Source: Defluviitaleaceae bacterium (GTDB taxonomy: Bacteria > Bacillota > Clostridia > Lachnospirales > WQUN01). Taken from it: a stretch of 64,000 nt of DNA. The translations under genes were made by a program, and so were the position numbers. The stretch lies in the NCBI GenBank assembly GCA_009780585.1, contig WQZS01000002.1, positions 124,001-188,000 of the forward strand, in the 5' to 3' direction. Positions 8,718-18,170 of this stretch are shown here, in pieces (the first letter of the stretch is position 1; every line of letters begins with the position of its first letter). The notes below the pieces were generated by a model. It was given only the letters and a program-made list of their open reading frames with translations, did no database searches and was not told the DNA's origin.

Positions 8718-9416
8718 ATGAACATCACGCAAGAATTATCAAACATCTTAAAGGAAGCCGGTTGTGAAATCTTTGGCTTTGCCGATTTGAAATGCATACC
8801 AAAAGAAATGCGACAGCTATTTAGTTGTGGGATTTTAATTGCCTTACCTTTTCCAAAAGAAGCCTTGCAAGAAAATATTAACGGAAACCCCCAACAGTAT
8901 TACGAAGCGCGGATAAGTTTAGAAAAACGCCTTCGTGGATTTTCAACCATGACTGCCAATTTCCTTTTATCAAAAGGATTTAACTCGATGGCAAACGTGC
9001 CAACATCGGTTGTGACAGACACAGAAGAATTACGAACCATTTTACCTTATAAAACAGTGGCGACTTTGGCAGGGGTCGGTTGGATTGGCAAATGTGCTGC
9101 GTTGGTGACGGAAAAAGCCGGTTCTGCTATGGTTTTAACTACCGTGTATACCACCGCCCCTTTGGAATGCGGCACACCCATTACCAAATCCCGTTGCCCC
9201 GAGGAATGTACTGTATGTAAGGATATTTGCCCCGGAAATGCGCCTCTTGGCGGTTCTTGGGAAGTTGGGGTTGACCGCGATGCGTTTTTTAATCCCCACA
9301 AATGCAAGGAATTTGGTTCTGCGCGAGGCAAGGAGCTTATTAATGTGGAATCGCAATGGGGATGCGGATTATGTTTGGCACATTGCCCGTTTACAAGAAA
9401 GGCGGTGGGGTATTAA
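8718..9416 (+). CDS. QueG-like iron-sulfur protein (epoxyqueuosine reductase family fragment-length homologue)
   Basis: A 232-residue protein. Its second half carries two ferredoxin-type cysteine sets, CPEECTVCKDICP and CGLCLAHCPFT, and the stretch LAGVGWIGKCAALVTEKAG, as in QueG and related DUF1730 proteins. True QueG is longer (roughly 300-380 residues) and reduces epoxyqueuosine in tRNA with cobalamin and two 4Fe-4S clusters. Here the N-terminal part is shortened and no queuosine genes are nearby. It is probably a dedicated electron-transfer or reductase component for a glycan-building step, perhaps serving the radical SAM enzymes beside it. GAGAGG precedes the start. Confidence 0.7.
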   Translation: MNITQELSNILKEAGCEIFGFADLKCIPKEMRQLFSCGILIALPFPKEALQENINGNPQQYYEARISLEKRLRGFSTMTANFLLSKGFNSMANVPTSVVTDTEELRTILPYKTVATLAGVGWIGKCAALVTEKAGSAMVLTTVYTTAPLECGTPITKSRCPEECTVCKDICPGNAPLGGSWEVGVDRDAFFNPHKCKEFGSARGKELINVESQWGCGLCLAHCPFTRKAVGY

Positions 9417-9417
9417 T

Positions 9418-10422
9418 ATGAACATCAGCAGATTTCCACGTCGCCGGTATACCCTTGGTTATACCCCCATCGAAAAATTAAACCGCCTCAGCGACATTGC
9501 GGGGGGTGGGGTCAATATTTATGTTAAACGGGATGATATGTTGGGCTTGACGGGTGGCGGCAACAAAACACGGGTGTTGGAATTCCTGATGGCTGATGCA
9601 TTGGAAAAAGGTGCGGACACCATTATTACCTGCGGGGCGGTTCAATCCAACCATTGCAGGCTTACACTGGCGGCGGCTGTTAAAGAAGGGCTTAAATGCC
9701 ACTTGGTTATTGAGCAGCGCGTTCCGAAAAGTTATGATGCAACCGCCAACGGAAATAATTTTTTATTTAATTTGTTAGGGGTTGAAGGCACACATGTCGT
9801 TGACGGCGGAAGCGATATGCTTGCGGAAATGGAAAAAGTGGCTAACCTGTTAAAAAGCCAAAACAGAAATCCTTACATTATACCCGGCGGGGGTTCCAAT
9901 GCCATTGGTTCACTGGGTTATGTGGCTTGTATGCAGGAACTGTTATGCCAATTTACCGAAATGAATTTATCTATGGATTATATAGTCCTTACCAGCGGAA
10001 GCGGCGGAACCCATACCGGAATGCTTTGCGGTGCGATTGGGTTTAATGCCAATATTCCCATCATCGGCATTGGCATAAACCGCCCAAAGGATGTTCAACG
10101 CAAATCCGTATTTACCCTTTGCGATAAAACATCCGATTTATTAAATCTAAAAAACCGCCCATGTTATGAAGATGTCATCGTTTTTGATGATTATATTGGC
10201 AAGGGGTATTCTTATGTTACCGATGGTATGTTGGAAGCGGTTAAACTGACGGCACGTACGGAAGGGATTTTGCTTGATCCTATTTATACCGGTAAATGTA
10301 TGGCGGGATTATTGGATTTAATTAAAAAGGGATACTTTCCCAAAGGTAAAAATGTGCTGTTCCTTCATACCGGGGGTTCTGCGTCCCTTTATGCATACAC
10401 GAATGAGTTCACAGGGAGTTAG
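9418..10422 (+). CDS. PLP-dependent lyase/deaminase of the D-cysteine desulfhydrase / ACC deaminase family
   Basis: A 334-residue protein of typical family length. The PLP lysine is in LTGGGNKTRVLEF (Lys50), followed by CGAVQSNHCR; SGSGGTHTGM is the phosphate-binding loop and LDPIYTGKCMAGL lies near the end. Relatives include D-cysteine desulfhydrase, 1-aminocyclopropane-1-carboxylate deaminase and L-cysteate sulfo-lyase, so the substrate cannot be fixed by sight. It starts one base after the QueG-like gene stops and is embedded in the glycan operon. It may release sulfide or process an amino-acid-derived substituent for the glycan, or be a simple D-amino-acid detoxifier. Confidence 0.8.
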   Translation: MNISRFPRRRYTLGYTPIEKLNRLSDIAGGGVNIYVKRDDMLGLTGGGNKTRVLEFLMADALEKGADTIITCGAVQSNHCRLTLAAAVKEGLKCHLVIEQRVPKSYDATANGNNFLFNLLGVEGTHVVDGGSDMLAEMEKVANLLKSQNRNPYIIPGGGSNAIGSLGYVACMQELLCQFTEMNLSMDYIVLTSGSGGTHTGMLCGAIGFNANIPIIGIGINRPKDVQRKSVFTLCDKTSDLLNLKNRPCYEDVIVFDDYIGKGYSYVTDGMLEAVKLTARTEGILLDPIYTGKCMAGLLDLIKKGYFPKGKNVLFLHTGGSASLYAYTNEFTGS

Positions 10423-12061
10423 ACGTTTAGTTATATTCGTATTTTATGACAAAGAGGGTATTGTGGATGACTATGTACCCTATTATTTGAATGAGCTGGT
10501 TCAAAATGCCTCCCATTTGGTAATCGTTTGCAATGGCTTCCTTTCTGATGAAGGAAGGCAAAAAATGTCTGCCTTTACAGAGGATTTATTTGTCCGCCCC
10601 AATATCGGCTTTGATGCGGGAGCGGTAAAAGATGTGCTTTTTAATTTTATCGGTTGGGACAAGCTGAATGAATTTGACGAATTGTTAATCGCTAACGATA
10701 CAGTTTTGGGTCCTTTTCGCCCGTTAAAGGAAATTTTTTCAAAAATGCACGATAAACCCGTAGATTTTTGGGGTATATCATGGTGTGCCAGGTTTTATGA
10801 TGATATTGATAAAGGTTATGTTCAATCGTATTTTATCAATATTAAAGAAAGATTGCTGCACAGCCCGGTTTTTAAATCCTTTTGGCATTATTTGCACCCT
10901 AATGCAATGTCGTATGGGGAAATTGTATCTGCCTATGAAATGTCGTTTACGCAAAATTTTGTTTCACAGGGTTTTATGTGCGCCGTGTATACCGATGGTA
11001 TGATAAATGACCAAAATATTATTTTTTCCTCGCCCTATGATGCGATAAAACGATACAATTTCCCCTTTATTAAACGAAAAAGCCTGATATGCCATACCGA
11101 TGCAGGCTTTGGGCTGTATACGCATATGCCGGCAAACGCAATCATTGATTATATAAAAAATAATACCCTATATGACGAGGGATTAATTTGGCAGCATTTA
11201 CTTAGGACACATACGGCATATGAATTATCCGAATATTTAAAAATAAAATTTGCCTTGCCCGATGATTGTTGCAAACCCGGCACCGTTAATAAGCGCTTGG
11301 GGGTGGTTGCTAACGAAACAGCCGGAAATTATATCAAAAAATTAAATTTGGAAATAATATCCCACGATTCGGTAAAACTGTATGATTATATTTGCATCCT
11401 GAATGATAAATTACCCTTTGATAATGAAATTATGTGGGAAAATGCCTTATCTACGCCGGAATATATAAATAATATTGTAACTGTATTTGAAGCAAACCCT
11501 TATTTAGGGTTTTTAACGGTTCCCAATCATTATTATTCAATATATTTACATGATTTTTTAACCAACAGCCCAACATACAATGCTGCATGGATACGGGTTG
11601 CCGCCATAGGGGAATATATATATATCCATGATATAAACGAATTGGTTGAAAAAGCAAGGGAACAAGGATTTTATAGCGGCGAACTTATGACGGCTAAATA
11701 TGCCGCAATGCAAAGCAGCGATTTAAAATATATGGCTGTTTTGTTTTACAACCTTATGTTGTTTGTTCGCGGGCTTAATAAAATATACCTTTATGGCACA
11801 GGTGCATCCGCATCTATTTGGTCCGGTATTATGGATAGGTTGGGGATTCCTTTTGAAGGCTATATCGTTTCGGATCATTTACTTGACCGGCGGCTTTTTT
11901 TAGGAAAACCGGTTTATTGCCTTCATGAAATTGCAGGTACCGGCTGTGGCATTGTTTTATCTGTGATGCGGCAAAATGCACGGGATGTGTTGCCAATGAT
12001 AAACAAAAAGGGTTTTAAGGTGTTTTCCCCTTTTAATGACGGAGGAAAAAGTGAACGATAA
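10403..12061 (+). CDS. RgpF-type rhamnan synthesis domain protein with C-terminal YGxG module
   Basis: About 552 residues. The first 300 show the RgpF/rhamnan synthesis F pattern: VIFVFYDKEGIVDDYVPYY, PNIGFDAGAVKDVL, LLIANDTVLGPF and FWGIS. RgpF-type proteins act in the assembly of rhamnose-containing polysaccharides. Near residue 455 a Rossmann-like module begins (KIYLYGTGASASIW) and continues with GYIVSD, so this protein also carries the island's recurrent module, at its C-terminus. The start is taken at ATG 10403, overlapping the previous gene by 20 nt; ATG 10391 is an alternative and neither has a good ribosome binding site. It fits with the rfbCABD genes downstream. Confidence 0.72.
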   Translation: MSSQGVRRLVIFVFYDKEGIVDDYVPYYLNELVQNASHLVIVCNGFLSDEGRQKMSAFTEDLFVRPNIGFDAGAVKDVLFNFIGWDKLNEFDELLIANDTVLGPFRPLKEIFSKMHDKPVDFWGISWCARFYDDIDKGYVQSYFINIKERLLHSPVFKSFWHYLHPNAMSYGEIVSAYEMSFTQNFVSQGFMCAVYTDGMINDQNIIFSSPYDAIKRYNFPFIKRKSLICHTDAGFGLYTHMPANAIIDYIKNNTLYDEGLIWQHLLRTHTAYELSEYLKIKFALPDDCCKPGTVNKRLGVVANETAGNYIKKLNLEIISHDSVKLYDYICILNDKLPFDNEIMWENALSTPEYINNIVTVFEANPYLGFLTVPNHYYSIYLHDFLTNSPTYNAAWIRVAAIGEYIYIHDINELVEKAREQGFYSGELMTAKYAAMQSSDLKYMAVLFYNLMLFVRGLNKIYLYGTGASASIWSGIMDRLGIPFEGYIVSDHLLDRRLFLGKPVYCLHEIAGTGCGIVLSVMRQNARDVLPMINKKGFKVFSPFNDGGKSER

Positions 12062-14198
12062 ATTGATTAATCAACAAGTATTTATAATGCCTTTTACGCC
12101 AAAATCAATTTTGCTCTACTATCTGTTAGTTGATAATGGGGTTGAAGTAGTTGGTTTTTGTGATAATGCCAATGCGTTAGCGGCAAAAAAGTTTAAAAAT
12201 ACGCCGATATTCCCCCCTCAAGAGGCTTATAACATTAACCCTAATGCTTTTGTCCTATTAAGCGAGGACCGTTTTTTTGACATTAATGGAAAGCAACTTG
12301 CAGAAATTGGATTTAAAAAAACGCTTACTATCACGAAACTTGATTTTAACGATAAATTGAAATCTTACATTCCAAAAATGGATGTGTCGTATTATTCCAA
12401 ACTTATACCCAATCAAGTTGAATACGGAAAGGCTATAATAAAAATTTTAAATGATGTTAATAATTGGAAAGATTTTTTAGCATCCTTAGATATTGAATAC
12501 CCCACCCCATACCACTATAAAATACCTGATGCCCCCTTTGTTGTCGGAACACAACAGAACATAAATTTTTTGCTTTGCGTGAATGCAACGGGTTATTTTA
12601 ATATGGAATTTTTGCTTCAATGCTTAGACAGTATAGAAAATCAAAATTACCCCTTGTTTTCATATTTATTTTTAATTTCAGCCGACAACCAAAAAGAATT
12701 ACAAAAAACTTTACACTTACGCAACTTAAACAATACGATATTGATAACATCCCCATGCCATGTCAATAATATAAATGCGGTTGATGTTCTTCGCAACCAA
12801 TTCTCCGGCTGTATCCATTACGATTTTATTATAACCGTGGGTGCCAATGACAAATTGGCCAATAATGCATTGTTTATTTTAGCAAATGAAATTGTTAACA
12901 ATAAAAATTCATTATTGTTTACTGCCAATGAAGACCGTGAATATAACGGGGATTTTATTGCCCCTTATTATAAACGTGATTACAAACAACTCCATTATAT
13001 GACTGCTGCGGGGCTATGCAAAAACTTTGTTTGCATCCGTGCAAACATAAAAAGCAGCATAAATGAAATGAATACAGATGATATCCATATTGTGGATGAA
13101 GTGCTCTATCATTACAAAGTGATAAGTTCTTCTCAAAATAATAATGAAATAAAAATCATCGCTTTTTATCTGCCGCAGTTTTATCCCTTTCCCGAAAATG
13201 ACCGCTGGTGGGGAACGGGCTTTACGGAATGGACAAACACCAAACGGGCGATACCGATGTATGAAGGACATTACCAACCCCATGAACCGGGTGCATTGGG
13301 ATATTATGATTTAATTAAAGATAAGGATGTGCAAAGAAAACAAGCGGAGTTGGCAAAAAAGCATGGCATTTATGGCTTTTGTTATTATTACATGTGGTTT
13401 GGCGGTAAGAGGCTGTTAGAAAAACCGCTTTTTAAAATGTTAAACGACCCGAAAATTGATATACCTTTTTGTATCATGTGGTGCAACGAATCATGGAGCC
13501 GGCGATGGGATTCGCGTGAAAATGAGGTTTTAATTGCCAACATCCATGACGATGAATCGGACCGGCAATTTATATTGGATGCGTTACCGATATTGCGTGA
13601 CGAAAGGTATATCACTATTAGTGGTGCGCCATTATTAATTATTTATAGGATTGACCAATTTCCCGATTTCAAAAAAACCGTTGCGCTGTGGAGGCAAATC
13701 GCTGCCGAAAACGGAATAAAAAAGCTACACATTTCAGTTGCATTACATGCTTGGGCTATATTCGATGACGTAACATCGTATGGATGTGATTCGACTACCG
13801 AATTCCCACCCCACAGAAACCCAACCACTGATATAACAAAAAAAATGAATTTGAATCATGGGTTTAATGGTAAAATATTTGATTATGTGGAATATGTTCG
13901 CCGTGCAATGAACCGTCATAGGTTTAAACACCGCAGGTTTAGAGGCGCTATGCAAAGCTTTGATAATACGGCACGCAGAATGGAAAACGCATTTATATTT
14001 CACGGTTCTACCCCCGAGGAATATAAAAAGCTCATAATTTCCCTTGTGGACTATACATCGAGGCAACCTAAGGAAGACAAAATTATTTTTATTAATGCGT
14101 GGAACGAATGGGCGGAGGGTAACCACTTAGAGCCCGATATGAAATATGGCGAAGCCTATCTGCAAGCTACGCTTGATGCATTGCATATCAATTGTTAA
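12051..14198 (+). CDS. Three-part glycan enzyme: Rossmann-like module, GT2-like domain, WbsX domain
   Basis: About 715 residues. Residues 1-110 resemble the degenerate Rossmann module of the neighbours (VEVVGFCDNANALAAKKF). Residues about 165-330 look like an eroded GT-A/GT2 fold (LLQCLDSIENQNYPLF). The last 340 residues are a WbsX (GH99-like) domain: IIAFYLPQFYPFPENDRWWG, GFTEWTN, YGFCYYYMWF, CNESWSRRW and a closing INAWNEWAEGNHLEPD. WbsX domains occur in O-antigen, flagellar and S-layer glycan loci. Start: GGAGG at 12041-12045 points to GTG 12051, five bases downstream, rather than ATG 12036. It overlaps the RgpF-type gene by 11 nt. Confidence 0.78.
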   Translation: MNDKLINQQVFIMPFTPKSILLYYLLVDNGVEVVGFCDNANALAAKKFKNTPIFPPQEAYNINPNAFVLLSEDRFFDINGKQLAEIGFKKTLTITKLDFNDKLKSYIPKMDVSYYSKLIPNQVEYGKAIIKILNDVNNWKDFLASLDIEYPTPYHYKIPDAPFVVGTQQNINFLLCVNATGYFNMEFLLQCLDSIENQNYPLFSYLFLISADNQKELQKTLHLRNLNNTILITSPCHVNNINAVDVLRNQFSGCIHYDFIITVGANDKLANNALFILANEIVNNKNSLLFTANEDREYNGDFIAPYYKRDYKQLHYMTAAGLCKNFVCIRANIKSSINEMNTDDIHIVDEVLYHYKVISSSQNNNEIKIIAFYLPQFYPFPENDRWWGTGFTEWTNTKRAIPMYEGHYQPHEPGALGYYDLIKDKDVQRKQAELAKKHGIYGFCYYYMWFGGKRLLEKPLFKMLNDPKIDIPFCIMWCNESWSRRWDSRENEVLIANIHDDESDRQFILDALPILRDERYITISGAPLLIIYRIDQFPDFKKTVALWRQIAAENGIKKLHISVALHAWAIFDDVTSYGCDSTTEFPPHRNPTTDITKKMNLNHGFNGKIFDYVEYVRRAMNRHRFKHRRFRGAMQSFDNTARRMENAFIFHGSTPEEYKKLIISLVDYTSRQPKEDKIIFINAWNEWAEGNHLEPDMKYGEAYLQATLDALHINC

Positions 14199-14210
14199 AG
14201 GGGAATTTTT

Positions 14211-15428
14211 ATGAAGTGGACAAACCCGGGGCATCAGTTCGATGAATGGGGGCGTACTTTATGCGAGATAAATACCATTTATATTTGGGGCGCAGGTGTA
14301 GGCGGCGCTAATATTTATCATTGCATCCATTGGTTGGGTATAGAAAAAGACCTTACTATTTGTTTTGTGGACGCTGATAAAGAAAAACAAGGGAACCTAT
14401 TTTGTGATAAGTGCATAATATCACCACAGCAATTTTTTGAAATATTTAAAAATGACGGAACCATGGTACTTATCATTGCCCTAAGAGCAGAAAAATCATT
14501 GGCATATATATACAAAGAATGGGATCTGGAAAACAAAGCAGAAATTATACCGGGGAAAAATTGTTTCACATATACGCAAAAAAATAAAACCAAAAAAATT
14601 TTTTCTTTATTGATGATGTATAGATATGGAAAGCTCCTTTCGATGGAGCAAACCTTAATTACCACAACGGAGTGTACCCTTAATTGCAATTGCTGTTTGA
14701 ACTTTACACCCTATAATAAAAACCGCAGGCATTTCCCATTGGATGAACTTATTGCAGATATCGACCTTTTATTTTCAAGGGTTGATTATGTATATTCGTT
14801 TTATATTTCCGGGGGCGAAAGCCTTTTGTATGATGAGTTACCGAACCTGATTGATTATATCGGAAAAAAATACCGTAACCATATATACGAGCTGACCCTT
14901 CCCACTAATGGGACCCTTGTCCCCGGCAAAGCTGTGCTGGAAAAATTGTCGGAGCATCGTTTGAAAGTGAGAATTGATGATTATAGGGACACAGTACCTA
15001 TTTGCAATGAACATATACCCGTTATCATTGATTTATTTCATCGGTATAATATAGCATTTTATTTGTTCAAGCCCGAAGAATGGATTAACTTAGAACATGA
15101 AAATACTGCAAACCATTTCATGGGGAATGAAGATCTTATTAGGCATTTTGATGCATGTGGTTTACGATATAAGTATTTAAAGAACGGGAAGCTTTATGCT
15201 TGTGACTTTCATGCCTTTGCCGCAGAAGCGGATGTAGGCAGGGTAGATGACGGTGACTTCCTCGATTTTAAAAATGCCACTAAGGGTGAAATCCTTGAAT
15301 TTTTGTTAGGATATAATCAGAAGGGATATATAAGCTTTTGTAAAAATTGCCTTGGCTCTTATGCCATAAACAAAAACAGGATACAACCGGCTGTACAATT
15401 AGAGCAGAGGGTGATTTGTGATGAATAA
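14211..15428 (+). CDS. Radical SAM protein with N-terminal WGAG module and SPASM-like C-terminal cysteines
   Basis: A 405-residue protein. It opens with a Rossmann-like unit (IYIWGAGVGGANIYHCI, then ICFVDAD). The radical SAM cluster is C155-x3-C159-x2-C162 (CTLNCNCC), followed by YISGGESLL and TNGTL. The C-terminal region has scattered cysteines (DACGLRY, YACDFH, FCKNCLGS), as in SPASM-type auxiliary cluster domains. It differs from the other three radical SAM proteins, which have a CEGC/CQGC pair before the cluster instead. It belongs to the rightward operon; substrate unknown. Confidence 0.82.
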   Translation: MKWTNPGHQFDEWGRTLCEINTIYIWGAGVGGANIYHCIHWLGIEKDLTICFVDADKEKQGNLFCDKCIISPQQFFEIFKNDGTMVLIIALRAEKSLAYIYKEWDLENKAEIIPGKNCFTYTQKNKTKKIFSLLMMYRYGKLLSMEQTLITTTECTLNCNCCLNFTPYNKNRRHFPLDELIADIDLLFSRVDYVYSFYISGGESLLYDELPNLIDYIGKKYRNHIYELTLPTNGTLVPGKAVLEKLSEHRLKVRIDDYRDTVPICNEHIPVIIDLFHRYNIAFYLFKPEEWINLEHENTANHFMGNEDLIRHFDACGLRYKYLKNGKLYACDFHAFAAEADVGRVDDGDFLDFKNATKGEILEFLLGYNQKGYISFCKNCLGSYAINKNRIQPAVQLEQRVICDE

Positions 15429-16668
15429 TATAATGAAATGTGGATTTTGTGAAAGTAATAACCTTCATATCTTTGTAGATTTGGGTATTATGCCCCCTGC
15501 CAATGCCTATGTAAAAGCAAACGAAGCGGAAACCTACTTCCCGCTTAGGGTTTATGTTTGTGATGCTTGTAAATTGGTACAAGTTCAAAAATTTGAAACC
15601 CCGGAAAATATTTTTTTGGATTATGCGTATTTTTCAAGTATATCCCGCGGATGGCAGAAGCATTGCCGGGAATATAGTGAAATGATAATAAGCAATTGTA
15701 ATATTGATAAAAACAGTTTTGTGGTGGAAATAGCTTCAAACGACGGATGTTTATTAAAAAATTTTATAGCAAAAGGGATTCCTGTCGTCGGTGTTGAACC
15801 TGCAAAAAATGTTGCTGCCTCGGCAATAAAAAATGGGGTGCCCACTTTTTGTGATTTTTTTAATACAGAAAACGCAAAAAAAATTATCAATGAACATAGG
15901 CAACCGGATTTAATAATCGCAAACAATGTTTTTGCCCACACGCCCGATATTAATGACTTTGCCGAAGGGATTAGGGAATTGTTAATACCCGGTGGCATCG
16001 TAACCTTTGAATTTCCCGGTTTACGCAATTTAATAAACGAAGGGCAGTTTGATACGATTTACCACGAGCATTTTTATTATTATTCCCTGACCATTGTACA
16101 AAAAATATTAATCAAGCATGGGTTGCGGGTTTTTCATGTGGAAAACCTTCCGACTCATGGCGGGTCGTTGCGTGTGTATGCCTGTCATGAGCATGACCAA
16201 ACTCATACCATTAATAGCAGTGTCGAAAACGAATTGGAAAAGGAAAAAAACGCCGGTTTGAATGATTTAAACGTTTACTTAGGGTTTGACAAGAGGGTAC
16301 AGCAAATCAAAAAAAATACATTAAACTACCTTTTAAAATGCAAGGAGGAAGGCAACAGGATTGTAGCCTTTGGCGCAGCAGCCAAGGGAAGTACATTCTT
16401 GAATTATTGCGGTATCAAAACCGATATTGTTGACTATGTAATCGACGAAACCCCTTATAAACAGGGTCTTAATATGCCGGGTGTACAAATCCCTATCTAC
16501 CCCTTGGAAAAGCTCGCCCAAGACAAGCCGGATATCATAATCATCCTTCCTTGGAATTGGAAAGATGAAATAGCAAAAAAAATAAATTTTATTGGTAAAA
16601 ATGGCGGCAAAGCGGTTACTTTTATTCCTGATTTACAAGAACATGTTTTTGATGGGACAATGTTATGA
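15421..16668 (+). CDS. NDP-hexose C-methyltransferase family protein
   Basis: About 415 residues with the three-part layout of sugar C-methyltransferases such as TylCIII, EvaC and NovU: an N-terminal zinc site (CGFC near residue 8 and CDAC near 42), a central SAM domain (VVEIASNDGCLLKNF, VGVEPAKN), and a C-terminal Rossmann-like domain (IVAFGAAAKGSTFLNY). HEHFYYY in the middle holds the catalytic His-Glu-His region. It methylates a carbon of a dTDP-4-keto-sugar, which fits the rfb genes that follow. ATG 15421 is preferred over GTG 15418 and overlaps the previous stop. It implies that the locus makes a branched deoxysugar besides, or instead of, plain rhamnose. Confidence 0.85.
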   Translation: MNNIMKCGFCESNNLHIFVDLGIMPPANAYVKANEAETYFPLRVYVCDACKLVQVQKFETPENIFLDYAYFSSISRGWQKHCREYSEMIISNCNIDKNSFVVEIASNDGCLLKNFIAKGIPVVGVEPAKNVAASAIKNGVPTFCDFFNTENAKKIINEHRQPDLIIANNVFAHTPDINDFAEGIRELLIPGGIVTFEFPGLRNLINEGQFDTIYHEHFYYYSLTIVQKILIKHGLRVFHVENLPTHGGSLRVYACHEHDQTHTINSSVENELEKEKNAGLNDLNVYLGFDKRVQQIKKNTLNYLLKCKEEGNRIVAFGAAAKGSTFLNYCGIKTDIVDYVIDETPYKQGLNMPGVQIPIYPLEKLAQDKPDIIIILPWNWKDEIAKKINFIGKNGGKAVTFIPDLQEHVFDGTML

Positions 16669-17225
16669 AAATAGTTGAAATGGATCTTGCCGGTGCCAAA
16701 ATAATCGAACCTGATGTTTACGAAGATAACAGGGGGTTTTTTTATGAAAATTATTCAATGGCGAAATTATCCGTTTATGGGATAACCGATCATTTCGTTC
16801 AAGACAACCATACGTTTTCCCGAAAAGCAGGGACGCTTAGGGGGTTGCATTTTCAACTTGAACCTTATGCACAGGCTAAAATAATCCGTTGCACACGCGG
16901 AAAAGTATTGGATGTGGTTGTAGACATCCGGGTGGGTTCACCAACCTATGGCAAGTGGGTATCGGTAGAATTGTCGGCTGATAATTTTAAACAGGTATAC
17001 ATCCCTAAAGGCTTTGCCCACGGTTTCCTTACCCTAACCGATGACGTAGAGTTGCAATATAAAGCAAGCAATTATTATTCACCCGATTGTGACAGAGGTA
17101 TACGCTGGAATGATTTTACTATAGGCATTGAGTGGGGAATAACAAACCCCATTTTATCGGACAAAGATAAAATCGCACCGTTTTTAACAGAATCAGAAAA
17201 TAATTTTACATGGAGTGATGTTTAA
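16665..17225 (+). CDS. rfbC: dTDP-4-dehydrorhamnose 3,5-epimerase
   Basis: A 186-residue cupin-fold enzyme of standard length. DNRGFFYENY near residue 21, the catalytic histidine in LRGLHFQ (His62) and GKVLDVVVDIR are diagnostic. It performs the third step of dTDP-L-rhamnose synthesis, epimerising dTDP-4-keto-6-deoxyglucose at C3 and C5. ATGA overlaps the stop of the C-methyltransferase gene. With a C-methyltransferase directly upstream, a related epimerase for a branched sugar is also possible. Confidence 0.93.
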   Translation: MKIVEMDLAGAKIIEPDVYEDNRGFFYENYSMAKLSVYGITDHFVQDNHTFSRKAGTLRGLHFQLEPYAQAKIIRCTRGKVLDVVVDIRVGSPTYGKWVSVELSADNFKQVYIPKGFAHGFLTLTDDVELQYKASNYYSPDCDRGIRWNDFTIGIEWGITNPILSDKDKIAPFLTESENNFTWSDV

Positions 17226-18170
17226 ATGCTATATCATGATTTTTTGGACAATACCCAAAAACCCATTACCAAAGCTGCGCATTACTTCCCCATTTATGAA
17301 AGGCATCTGAAAAAATTCCGTAACCAATCTATTATATTTTGGGAAATAGGTGTTTTTGAAGGTGGTTCTTTACAAATGTGGCAACGTTTTTTAGGCCCTT
17401 ATGCTAAAATTATTGGTATCGATATAAACCCAATTTGTAAAAAACATGAAGACTGGCAAATCAGTGTTCGTATTGGTGACCAAGCGGATACAAAATTTTT
17501 ACAAGAGGTGATTGACGAATTTGGTTATCCGGACGTAGTTATCGATGACGGCAGCCATCATATGGAGCAAACATATGCTTCATTTGATTTTTTATATGAC
17601 AAATTACGAAATAATGGTGTTTATCTGGTGGAAGATATGGGTACATCCTATATGCCTTCTTTTGGCGGGGGTTTGGGAAAGGACGAAACTTTTATAGAAC
17701 GAAGCAAAAAAATGATTGATTTATTAAACGCCAGGCAAAATGAATTATCTCAAGAGTTTGCAAAATCTACCTTTTCTGTTTGTTTTTACGAATCGGTTGT
17801 TGTTTTTGAAAAATTGCGATGGTTTAACCCCATAACAAATATAAGAACCCCCATGCGTTTTAAAGAAATTGATATAAGCCGTTATAATAAAATTATTTTT
17901 TACGGTTGTGGTATGCATTTAAAAAATATATTTAATTATATGTATATAAATATTATGCCTGATGAAATATGGGATATTAACGCAAACGAAATAATGACAA
18001 ATAATAATATACCCGATAATTTAAAACATGTTCCCCTTTGCTTGCCTGATTTTACAATTACCGATAAAGAAAAAGTAGCAATTATAATCACTATGGCTGA
18101 AGGGAATGCGAAAGAAGAAGTCAAACGTTTATTAAAGGATAAAGGATTTACTTCTGTTTATTATGTGTAA
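17226..18170 (+). CDS. MycE-like sugar O-methyltransferase with C-terminal Rossmann-like extension (second copy)
   Basis: A 314-residue protein, paralogous to the one at 5184: [44 protein letters not shown] and VEDMGTSYM align in order. IDDGSH is the conserved metal/substrate loop of the MycE group. The tail begins [14 protein letters not shown], the island's YGxG module. It starts right after the rfbC stop. The duplicate probably methylates a different hydroxyl or a different sugar. It is noticeably AT-rich compared with the flanking rfb genes. Confidence 0.8.
   Translation: MLYHDFLDNTQKPITKAAHYFPIYERHLKKFRNQSIIFWEIGVFEGGSLQMWQRFLGPYAKIIGIDINPICKKHEDWQISVRIGDQADTKFLQEVIDEFGYPDVVIDDGSHHMEQTYASFDFLYDKLRNNGVYLVEDMGTSYMPSFGGGLGKDETFIERSKKMIDLLNARQNELSQEFAKSTFSVCFYESVVVFEKLRWFNPITNIRTPMRFKEIDISRYNKIIFYGCGMHLKNIFNYMYINIMPDEIWDINANEIMTNNNIPDNLKHVPLCLPDFTITDKEKVAIIITMAEGNAKEEVKRLLKDKGFTSVYYV

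Noticed and set aside
8718-9416. True queuosine reductase QueG
   Set aside because: It is too short, with a reduced N-terminal half, and no queuosine genes are nearby; kept only as a family homologue.
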